A program made the translations under genes and the position numbers. A stretch of 64,000 bases of DNA from Heloderma charlesbogerti (lineage: Eukaryota > Chordata > Lepidosauria > Squamata > Helodermatidae), in contig JANEZZ010002765.1 of assembly GCA_026122225.1 (NCBI GenBank), forward strand, positions 124,001 to 188,000. The letters run 5' to 3'. The notes beneath the pieces are model-generated. The model was not told the DNA's origin and did no database searches. It saw only the letters and a program-made list of their open reading frames with translations. This document shows positions 22,710 to 34,700 of the stretch, in pieces. Numbering within the stretch: the first letter of the stretch is position 1; each line of letters opens with the position of its first letter.

Positions 22710-25700
22710 TTACGTATGTAATGTGTGTAACATTGGGGGTGGGGATGTGTGGTGGGGCTCCATTCCCCACTTGTATTTTATTAGGTAAGGTTATTTTTGA
22801 ACTTCTGAATAGGAATATTCTTGTAGTTGACTTGGTTCTAGCTTTAGAATTATAACTCATTGCTAGAATTACTACTAGTTACAGGAGTTATTCCCAAGAA
22901 AATGAATAGCAGTGGTTCAGTGTAGCTGATACAGTTGTTAAGGAAACTGCTGTTGTCTTTTACTTCAGTCATCTTCACTGACTGGTTCATTTGAACTGTG
23001 TAAAGTTGTACATGTGTTTCTCTTCCTCTGACCCAGATGTGTATCAGTCAGCAATTGTAACTAAGGTGTCTGATGTGACAAAATAGAAAGCAAGATGATG
23101 AAACAAATGACCTGATACTGAACTACTTCCTTCTAAATGAACTCAATAAGTCTCTGTAATGTGTTCAGAATTGGGGAACAAACTTGCCCAAGACTTCGTT
23201 CACTAGAGTTGATAGCTAGTTCATTAATCAACAGTGAGCTTCTACTGCAATTTGAAGGCTTAATTGCCTCATATATTACCTACTTGGTCTATCTACCTGG
23301 GACTAACACAGCGAACACATAAACAAATAAAGAACTTTGGTTAACCCCAGGCTTAGGAGCTTCCTGTTTGTAAGAACTGCTTAATATCTGTCTTAATTTT
23401 TAATATGAAAAATAGTTTGAGGGTTGTGGGCTGCCTTAATCTTGTCTCCCAAAATAAAAACTAACAGTGTACAATCACAGGCAAATTAGCTTTGATTCCA
23501 GGTACTCAATCAAAAGTAGAGCCTCTCTTTGTTTTTGACACAGCCACCCCACCCCACCCCCCACACACTAAAGGAATGGAACACTGAGAGACTGACTTGA
23601 AGTACTGTTAGTTTATAATTAACAATCTTCCTCCCTCTGTTCTCACAATAGGCTGTCAACAATACACAAATAAAAGTTGTGAGGAATGCCTGAAAAACGT
23701 CACGGTAAGTAGCAAACAGTTGCCAAATAACATCTTGGAAAGTTGAAATCCTGTGGGAGCCTGCTGCATGCAATGACCTTAAAGGTTAGCCGGAACCAGA
23801 ACTGTTCAAGCACTCTCAGTATTCACTCATAGGTCCCAGTGAGTATAGACTTCCATATCCAGTATAATAAAATAAATTATTCTGCATATGCAATGAGAAT
23901 GCATGCATAGGATTGTTCCTGATGTCCTGATTGGAGAAATATCTGCTACTGCACAAGCCTCACAGAGCTGTTGGATTAGAGCTAGTTTGGAAACACCACC
24001 TCTATATCTTTTTTAGGATTAAAGGTGATGGTATGGTGGACAAAACACATAATAATTTTCAGGATAAATTGCTCATGTAATCCTGAAGCATCAGTTCAAA
24101 GGGATACTGTTCCCTGCAGATTAAGAAAATACATTGAGATTTGTCCTGCCACTTGGCAACAATGTTCAGTATTTTATTTTTGCTGAAACCTTCTGTGAAT
24201 AGCAGTATCTATTCAGAACCTAATGCTATTTTGAAACTGTCGGAACGATATGGTCATAGGCTGTTATCCTAAACAGCAGTACTGAAAATGGTGGGACTTC
24301 CAAGTAAATATGCTTAAGGTCCTATTTAAATTAGTAATGATTTTCATACTAGTCTCAAGACAGATTCATTCATTCATTACATTTCTATACTGCCTAATAG
24401 CCAAAGCAATCTGAGCAGTTCAGAAAAAATTAAAATCCTAAAATACAGCATGATAACACATAATATAAAACATTGAATTTAACATTCAAACTATTTTAAA
24501 TTTTTGCAACCGTTAAAACAATTAACAGTAAGCTGCCAGGATCTGATAAAACAACTGACATTAAAAAGGTCTATCATATGCTGTCGAATGCCTGAGAGTA
24601 ATGGCAGTCATGTGATTGCTCAAGCTTTAATGTATCATTTTCAGATCTCTTGCACTAATTACGAACTCATTGTAGCCCCTTAAGAGAGGAGATTACACCT
24701 GCCAAATGTCAGAAGAATGCCTTTGTGCTATGTTCCTTTATATTTCCATTTTTAAAAAAGTGAACTGCTGGGGATGCCATGTACTGTGTGAAGCCCAGCA
24801 CCAGCTGAGTCTCTTTATCCATGCAGGGCACGGATAAAGAGCACCAAGAAAGACTAAAATGGATGGGACTGGGAATACTGTTATTGGGTGTGCCCATGGC
24901 CACTGATGTCATCCAGCCCTCAGAGGGCCTGGGAGGCCAACCCAAACATAGTTCTGCACCCCTGATATACAGGGTGCTGAAGGCACGTGGCAGTGCTGGA
25001 AGAGAGCACCAGTGGAGGTGTTGGTGAGGCTGAGGAATACTGGCATGCCAGGGTCACTGTCAAGACATTGGTGGGATGCCACATTGCCACGAACAGTGGT
25101 CCTGATGCCCTTTCTGGAGGTGCCAGGCAATTACATACATGTTGGCCACTATGTGTGACCTTAAGGTGAAGGGAATGTTTTTGGCCATGACATCACCATG
25201 AGATGGCATGCTTTGTTGGTGGAGAAGGTGAAGGAGGCATGTACCACTGACACTGCATGAGGCAGAGCACCACCAACATATGTAGCTACTTATTTAATAC
25301 AATTTTAAGGAGAATAATGTGAAACAAACAAAAAATAAATAAGAACTGGATTGCAAATAATCACTTTTCCTAAGGAAAAGGGCATGTTGGATTGAACTGC
25401 CTCCTTCCTATAACTACAAGAGAAAGCAGCAAGAGACAGAAAATAAAACAGGAATTGGCAAATACAGAGGAGAGAGAGTGTGTGTCTGTGTGCGTGCATG
25501 CACAGCCACAAGACTCCAGGAAAGAAGCTTACATAATGTACTGTTGTTCAGGGAATTGCAACTTAAAATTAATTTAATTGGAATTAGAAAGGGAAGAATT
25601 TTACGAGAAAGGCTGGTGGGAATGCTATTATTAATAATTAATAAACAAATATAAGTGTGCTAATATGAAACATACTGAATGTAACCAGGAACAAAAGGAG

Positions 25701-28700
25701 AGTGGAACCAAAATGAATTGGGAATCAAAATTTAGGTTTCCAAATTTACAATGTGGAAAGTAGCCTGCTTGTTTTGTGTATCAAAGGTAGGCAGTTAAAT
25801 TCAACAGGCTTCTTTCCCTATTATGAACCAGTGAGCTTCATAGCCAAGTGGGAATTAGAACCCAGATCTCCCAAGCCCCAGTCCAACACTGTAATTACTA
25901 CCACGCAGCAGGGATAATTCTCTCTCTCTCTCATGGAACTTGGAGGCAGCTGCTTGAACCATCATCTAGTATCTGACACAAAAAGGTGTAGACCAGGGGT
26001 AGGCACCTGGTGCCTTCCAGACATTTTAGACTACAACTCCCACAATACCTGGCTATTGGCCATGGTGGCTGGGGGTTATGGAAGTTGTAGTTCAAAACAT
26101 CTGAAGGGTACTAGGTTGACTACCCCTGGTGTTGAAGCTGCTCCACCAGAACATCTCTACTGTACCTACCCATCCACACAATGGGTTGGTCAGTACTAAA
26201 GAGACAAGCTTGTCATGCAAAAAAGATCAGATTTTACTTTTTCAGGTAAGCTGATAACATCTTGTTTGTTTTTATATAGGCTAGGGAAATTTACAACAGG
26301 CCAAACCACTCTCTTTCCTATAAAAATAATTATGAAGGGTGTATAAGGGAGGGAGCAATCCTGTGGCCACTAGACACTGTCTAGAGGACCATAGGGTAGG
26401 CTGTTTTCTGGGAACCGACCTCCCCCAACGTCCACACTGCCTCGAAGGCATGTGGAGAAGCCCTGCCCACGCTTGGAAGAGGAGCGCGGAGCGACTGAAA
26501 AGGGGCATTCTGGGGCAGGGAGAGTGGAGCTGCATGTACGACACATCCAGTGTGTCATACAGCAGCCTCCTCTCCCGGTCGGGTCCCCCGTGGCTAGACA
26601 GCCGAAAACGGCTGTCTAGCGGAAAGTAGCAGGGCAGTAGAGGCACGGAGGGAATGCTCTCCCCTGTGCCTCTCCTGCCTTGCTTTGGATAGGCGGTTGC
26701 CTCTGAGTTCAGAGGCGGATGCCTATCTTGATAGGATTGTGCCCTAAGTCTCAAATTGTTAAATAACCCTCTTCCCCAAATTTAGGTTGCAAGTCTGTGC
26801 ACTCTTGCTTGTGAGTAAGCCCCATTGAACTTTGTTGGACTTAATTCTGACTAAATGTGTAGAGTCAGGCTGCAGACTTTATTGTTTGATTCTGGTTTTA
26901 GCTCTTGAATGGTTTCTCAGTCAGTGGCAATTGGGGTGCATTGAGTTTGCTTCAGATGAGTTTGTAATAAAGAGTACTCTCATCTGTGCTTTGCAAAGAT
27001 ATGCAGGTGCTCTAATGAAGCAGCTACATTTCAGTTGGAACAGAACAGTAATCAGTGCATACCATAGGTTGTTTGAGAAGCATGTGTTGTCTTAGCTGCT
27101 GCTCTGCCACAGCCATCTGAGGAGGAGAATGGATTGCAGCATCTGCTCTTCACGACTCAGCTGCCCATGATAGAGAAGGAGGCAGGAGTGTTTCACAGTG
27201 GTATAGTGAAGTCAGGGCTCACAGTGTTGGCACTTTCTGATTAGCAGGGACACTGACATCATCTGCTTGTAATACAAAGTATTTTTGATATCACCCTGTT
27301 GTAATACAAAGTATTTTGGGGTGGCTTGATCTTGAATGGGCAATTAAGACCCATTAGCTTTGCAAAAGACCTGCTCCTGTTGGAGATGAAAACTGCTAGA
27401 ACTGGTTTGTTGATATAAATCAACACCGCAGCCTGAATTTTTGGAGTGTCTTTGGAGGCTTGGCTATGGGGACTGTAATGATGAGTGCCTGCACTTCAAA
27501 ATTCACCACTATACCACTTGTGTTTGATGTAGCACAACACCCTCTTCCTGATGCCATTGGCTGCATTAGAAGAGAGAGAGTTTTGACTGGAATACCCTAT
27601 TGTGTGAACCAGCCATGTACGTGTGTGTGTTTGGCGGCGGGGGGGGGAGCACGGTCTGCTCTGTCAGTGCTGTTCTCCCGTGCTAGAGCCTTATGGTATC
27701 TTGTGGCTGCATATTCCCACACACCAGCAGTGAAGGATGAAATAAAGGTAGAAAACTGAGGGAGAATCAGTTGCAACAGATTTGTTTCTGTAGGGCTGGG
27801 GGAAGAGAGGAACTGCGTGCATAATACAGGAGTAGGGAAGACTTCTGTGGTTGTTGTGTGGGACAAAGAGCTGCTTGTAAAGGAACAGGGAAAGCAATTC
27901 ATTGAAAAAGACAGGTGTTGTGGGGTACTGTTAGTGAAAGATAGGAAGGTAACACAAGAAATGGATTGTGCATGTGAGCAGCTTATAGAAAGGTTGGGGG
28001 AAGGGAGAGGAACAGTCTTGGGAAGGTCAAACATCAAAGTAAATGGCCTGCTTGTGTGAAGTTCATAGAATGGGGTAGTGAAAGAATGGCTTATTTGTGA
28101 GAAGCTGCTGGTAAGGAAGGCAATTAATTGATTGAAGGTCTGTCTTGAGGGTAGGGGTGACAAGGCAAAAGATGAAAACGGAAGGCAGTGAGCATGTGGA
28201 ATGAAGGATTATATGGGAACAGCTAGCTGGTATTGAGGGAAAGAGAATTCCAGTTCTTTAAAAAGTGTTTGGAAGCCTGAAGGTCAAGATTGGTTTTGGG
28301 GTTTTTTCTTCATGTTTTTGAAATGCAATGGATTATTTTTTGTGACCTGTGTAAAGAGAAATTCATGGTACACCATCAAGCCCAAATAAGAAACCAAACT
28401 AGACAAGAGTGATCTTGTTAATAAACCTTGTCTGTGGGGTGGAAGCTTCATGTACAAAATAAAGGTTTTGATATCCTTAAACTTGTACTGTTTCTTCAGA
28501 AGCACTTGTAGCATCGTGCCAGGTATGTGGGATAGCAAACTTCACACTTTAGCAGAGAACTTGCTATTTCCTGCAGCTATTAATATGGTGTCTTCTATGA
28601 TTGGTGAGTCAATTGCCTAGCTTATTTTAAGCATTGCACCCACCAATGAAACGGGCTTGGTAGATTACTGGCATTTTGGGCTTTGAATGAGCAGTTTTTT

Positions 28701-31700
28701 GAAAAAAATAAAATATGAGATTGGGTTTAAGTGGATGAAGCAACAGGCAGTGCCAAGGGTTTATAACCTGTATCTGCTTTATGGAGTGTGATAATTGCAT
28801 GAACTTGTTGTTCTATAAACTAAACACAGGAACATGTAAAACTGACCTATCACCAGGTTCTTTGTGTCCAAAAATTGTAGTGGCCAAATTATGTAGCTTT
28901 GTGCATATATGGAGCACATCCTATCAGGCCAGTACGGAGACCTTCTAGACACACACTACATGGTATGTTGAGGAATATGTAGCAAGGGTTCAGTTCACCT
29001 GAGGTCAGTGCCTCTTAAATAGTTGACAGCTTAGCCTTTGCTATGTATCATTCCTCAAATGGTTGACAGCTTTTACAGCTATCTGAGAACTAGACCTGTG
29101 AAGGCTAGACAGGTTTGCTGAGCTTTGAAAAACTTGTGTTGAACATATAGTGTGATTGTACTATTGTGAGGAAAGGGGCCAGGGTTGGAGAAAAGTCCTA
29201 TTACTAGCTGAGAAGTCAACTGCTTCAATTTTTAGATGGCCATAAATATCAGTGCACATTTGTTCACTAACAGTGACTTTATAGTGAAGCTTGCCTATTT
29301 GTGTGCAGGTTTGATTGCTTGACATCAGGTATCCCAATCTGAAATTCATACAGTTCTGAACAAGCATGCGTACTAACAGAGGGCAGTATCCAATAGTGTC
29401 ATTCCGCAAACTCAAACAGTGCTAGCGGAGCTCTGCTGAATCCTTCTGTTGCGCAAGCAGTTGCCCATTACACACCAGTTGCACAAGAGTTATGCATAAT
29501 GTGTTGCACAAGCATAATGCATGACCACTTGCGCGACTGCACTTCCAGAAATGTAACTTTGGATGGATTCTTCTCTTGCGCATAGTTCAGAACCTAGTTT
29601 CCACTAGCACAATGTAATTTGCACTAACGGAATGACACAGCTGGATACTGCCCTCAGTGCTTTAATTAAAACACATCGGCTTGCAACTAAAATTCTTTGT
29701 ACAGTCTAGGACTATGCAGCCCACACAAGTGCAAAATAGCATCTACTTGGAGACAAGACTTTGCTTTGCTCTCTCCAAATATACGCAAGGATGCAATACT
29801 AAGAAAGATCATAACAAAAGTGAAGGCTGTTCCCCTATGTACATTTAATTCCCATTAAATAAAGTGGGACTTACAGCCTGGTCTTGTCCATATTTATTTG
29901 GAATTAAGTGACCAGAGCTTTCTGTAAAGGCTTGTAGTTACTGGGCAAAATAGCTTCGTGGTGAGATGGAAATCAAATGTCTGCTGTTTGGTTAGTATTC
30001 ATTTATTATGCTGCCTTTTATCCTATTATATTTCAGGATGGTATGCAACATAAAATCAATAAAAACAAAAGAAATGGCAAAAGCGATGTATAAAGCCTTA
30101 ACATATATGGAGATTTACTGTAAAATCTGTTAATGCCTGGGTAAATACATTTTTGGTGCCTAAAAGATTGCAGTGTTGACAGCAGCCAAAACTCTTTGGT
30201 GGGAACATTCCATAACTGAGGTGCAACTTCTACCATGGAGAAGGCTTTCTTGGCATTCATGAATGCTTATAATTTGAGAGCTAGACATATTGCAGAACTC
30301 TGGTAGCGGGAGGTCATAAAATAGTGCAATATCACCCATTCAGGCCCTGTGGATTATCCTTTTAATATACACAATATCCTCCCCTGGATTCTTTGGCCTG
30401 CCATGACTTGTTAGCCCCTGGTTCCTGTAGGAAGCCCACCATAATTAATATAATACATGACATATTGTGTTCATGATCATGCTTAGCCTCATTTATTTTC
30501 CCCCATGCCATTTTTTTAAATAGAAAAGCAGCCTTTAATTTAAATATCAAATTAGATAGTCATGATTTCAGTTTGAAGACATGTAGACTTCAAACATTTA
30601 TCTGATGTTCAGTCTTATTTTAAATCTATTTCATCTATCCTGTTTAACATGATTAAAGCTGAATGTTTTACAGGGAGCTGATACTTGATGTTGCACCAAG
30701 CAACAAAGTTATTGACTGGGTTGGCGCAATTGCAATATGGTTAACAAGCCACAGGAGCTTATTAACCTGGCTGTGTGTGCTGGCCAGATTTCCCTAATTA
30801 CCTTGCTGGTGTGGCTTGCTGTGTCATGCAAACCCAGGTGGTACGGCTTCTTTGAGGAGGCAGCATGGGCTGTCGATGGGATATTTGAGGGTTGCTGCCC
30901 TCCCCAAAAAAGCCATGACACCTGGGTTTGGATGACATGGCCAGCTGTGGCAATGAAGGTAATTAGGGAAATCCAGGTGGCACGCAAAGGCATACAATGG
31001 CACACGACTGGCACATGCAGTGGGGGAAATAAGCCACCATGGCCTATTTCTGTCGCTACGATCATGTGAACCAGCTCTTTGTGTATGTGTTCTTTAAAAA
31101 AGAATTGTGACAAATATTTGTGGTACAGATGTTCAACATGTCCTTGAAAACAGTAGAGCAGTACTTTGTGCTGAGCTGAAAGTGCATTTAGTCATTTACT
31201 TTCTTTGAAAACCATTTTTCCTGGTACCCACATTATCATATGACTAGACTAGAGATCCTTTCATCAACTGTCTTCAGACCTGGCTCTGAGATTTAAATTT
31301 CAGAGTATGTTTTGCTGGAATTTTAGATGGGCATGAGAGGAGAACTCTGAGCCAAAAAGCAATGTGTATTTAATTATGTTTGCAACATCCTGTCTTTGTG
31401 AGACTGTTTCAATTGCAGTCACCAAGTACTCAAAATAAATGTAGTGTGTGAATGGCGTGGTTGTTTCCAGCATACCAATCCATTCTGAAAAGTGGTGTAA
31501 TTCAAAGCAGGCATTTCCTTGCCATTGACTTGGGCAGGATCTGTCTCATAGCATTTTTAACATCTCATGTGCTGTATTGCTTGGAGTTTGTCCAGTTAAA
31601 AACAAATTAATTCACTATTTGTTGGTGATAAGCTGAGATTCTTATACTTTAGGTTCGGGAAGGGAAGAAAGAGGATTAAGTATGAGACGTTTGATAACCA

Positions 31701-34700
31701 GCAATTTAAGAGAAAACTCTTTGGGTTACATGTGGATTAAAGATATTTGGGAAACATCAAAAAATCTACCAAACATTCTTTTTGAGCAGCTTCTCTTTAT
31801 TTCATTCAGACTTGAGCAGGTGCGTGTACTGGTCTCATTGTACTGAAGCATCCAGAGCTTGATGTAACTTGCAGTTGTCTGTCTTTCAGTATGTCAAGCA
31901 AATGAATACTTGGCCTGTGATCTTTCACAAACTTACTCCCTAGTAAGTCCCATTGTGTTCATTGAGACTTAAAATCCTGTGCGTGTTTACTCAAAGGTGT
32001 TTGTAAGGCTAGCAAAGGCTTTGATGCCAGTATAGCATAAAGGCAACGTTCATTTCTAAAACCTATTTGAATTCCCTTTCCCTCTCCTATAGGCACAAAA
32101 GACTATTAATTACTAATTAAGCAGGAACCTTCCTGTCCAGGAAAGAATATTTAAATATGAACATAAGTTCTTAAACCATTTTTTGTGGCTATTTGACTAC
32201 GCACCATTCTTTAGTGTGCCAATCCTAGCCTTTCTGTTTAAAAAGTGCTGCAACTTTTGCATGGGGCTCCTAATGATGTAAGATGAAATAAATGTAAGTA
32301 TAAATGTAAGTCTTTAAAAATGACTTCAGTTTCTTCCCTTGTCTGGATCTGGTCTTACCGTATTAGTCCTTGATCCGCAGGCACTTTTTGGTATGGTGCT
32401 TCTTGGGTTCACTTGTGCTGGATTGGTTTAATGTACAGTTAGTACACAACCTCCAGTTTCTATTGCTGACTAAGATATGTTTCTGGAAGTAAATAGCTTT
32501 TGTCAGTTCACTTTTCTAATCTGTTTATATCACAGCTTCTACATAAACAATTTTTTTTGTTGGGTACACAACTACCTAGATAGTCTTACCTTGGAGAATG
32601 TGCAGTCTAACTTTAGGCGTATCTAAGAGCTGAACAACACATTTTAATGTGTCTGGGATATTTTTGGCAGACTTGTATTAAATGTGACTACACATCCTGT
32701 GTAGCTGGCTCTGTCCTGAGTTCAGTGGAGCTTATTTCAAGTAGGTGTGCATAGGATTGCAATTTAAGACTAAATAAACTTTTCCCTTCTAAATTGACTT
32801 TCACATTAGAGCTTTTAAAAATTGGACTTTTTAGATACATGAAACTGTTGGAGGACCTGTTGCTTCAGTGGGTTTCACTATGCTGGGAGCCTGACACCCA
32901 CTGGCTAAGGTTGTAGAGAAGTGCTCCTATATCAGTTCTTAGCAATGGACTCTTGTCAGTATTGCCTATACATATGGACCTGTTCACATGTGATGGCAGT
33001 GTTCAGGTACAAATCTGGGTTAATTAACTAACCCATGATTTGCAGGGCCTTGCACTACATGGGAACCACTTCCAGTTTCTGCAAACAAAAAACCCCATGA
33101 ATGCCCAGTTCATAGGTTTAACCCATGAACAACCCAAAGTGTCCAGTTTCAGAAATCACGCTAGTAACCTACGAATGAGCCGATTGTAGGCTGTTTAAAA
33201 GCAGAACTGGTGGGAGGCAATGCTCCCACTTGTGGAGAGCAGCCCATGGGTTTTTGTTACATGCAAATTAGGTCATAATGTTGGCATATAGTTGTGTGCT
33301 TCTTGCTCACATTACCTTTATGCCTCTTAGCTGATTTTTGCAGTCTCTGTTGGCTTGTAGTATTTACATTTCCTTTTTTTCCAGTGTTTATGGTGCAGCA
33401 GCACCAAAAAATGCCTGGAATATCCTGTTCGGAATATCCTGCCTCCCAGTTCACTTTGCGAGTTGAGTTCTGCACGCTGGGGTGTCTGTTGGGGTGAGTG
33501 ACTCCTAGAAATATTGCATGTATTTGTTATTGGCATTGTTCCTTTCAGTGCCTCTTTCCCTGAAAATTGCTATAATATGCTGATATAATGCCTTAAAATG
33601 TAACATCCTTATCAGCTTGCAGTCTCTTTGTATCATGTGCAGCCCAAGCTACCACAGCTTTCAAGCTGGTAAAAAAGAAGGGAACTCCTGTACTTGCTAC
33701 TAGCAATAACATCTTCTGTGACAAATTACTTTTTCGGGGTGAAACATAATAGGATTTCTTAATGGGTTAAACAGTAAGTTGACCCTCTGCAAACCATTAT
33801 AAAAGCTGATTCCAAGAAGATATGGGGCAGCATGTGTTGTGTATATCACAAAGAGAGGATCCTAGTTACCTTGCTAGATTACACCAAAGATATAACGCTT
33901 TCAACAGTGGTTAGCCTGGTATTCCTAGGAAACTTGCAAGTAGGATATGATGGTGGTGATCACTCTCTGCTTGTTCCCAGTGTTCATAATTAGAAAGGAT
34001 GCAGCTTCTAAACACAAAGGTTTCATTTCTAGTTTTTTGGGTCAAGACACATTGATAGTAAATGCATCTAATCCTTTCCATTTAAAGCAGTTGTGGGGGT
34101 GGGAGGTGGGGGTGGCGGCAGAACCATCACAATAGTAGATGACTTACAGACCATCTATTGCCCACATGGTAGCTCATGTATGAAGCTACTGCACTGTCTT
34201 AGTCCTCTATGGTATAAGTAGATAAAATTGCAGCATTTCCTGTGAAAGTTCTTGTATTTTGAAATGAATGACTACAGTTCATCTTAAAACTTTCAGGTTG
34301 GTTCTTTGTGCGCAAATTGTTTGCTCACTACATTTTTTTAAAAATATTTCAGTGAATTTCCAAGTTCTGATTATTACAATGTCTGTGGTGGGAGGAATAA
34401 TTCTTATCGCTCTTCTCGTTTGCTGCTGTTGTTGCTGCAGGAAGAAAAAGAACCGAAAGCAAGTATCTGAACATGTTTCTATTTTTATACCTTAAGTATT
34501 AGTATTTTACTTTATCTCGAAGATCCCATCAAGTTATGACATGCATACTCATAATTGTCCTAAATACTCTGTCTTTGAGCAGACCTGATAAAGACGATGA
34601 AAAAGCTGCCAGAGAGAAAGAACAAAGAAGAGTAAGGCAGGAAGAGAGGTAAGTTGTTCTCAACCTGTGGATGCCCAGCAGGCCTGTTGTCTTCTAGCCT

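Larger units (their letters stand above)
23705..33384 (+). other. PTTG1IP: PTTG1IP intron 2
   Basis: 9.7 kb, GT-AG. It contains MITEs at 25994-26128 and 29379-29655, a foldback at 30765-30995, and an unassigned segment at 26281-26760 with several hairpins. The remaining sequence shows no gene. Confidence 0.8.

Noticed and set aside
26281..26754. 157-codon minus-strand frame
   Set aside because: Covers the hairpin-rich repeat in an intron; no recognisable domain.
27597..28163. Minus-strand 188-codon frame
   Set aside because: Ser/Thr/Pro-rich low complexity from a purine-rich intron of PTTG1IP; no motif, no splice context.
30709..31113. Opposing 110- and 134-codon frames
   Set aside because: Explained by the foldback repeat.
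34463..34464. Alternative GT donor for PTTG1IP exon 4
   Set aside because: It would add Gln and then an immediate stop on joining exon 5; the GC donor keeps the conserved frame.
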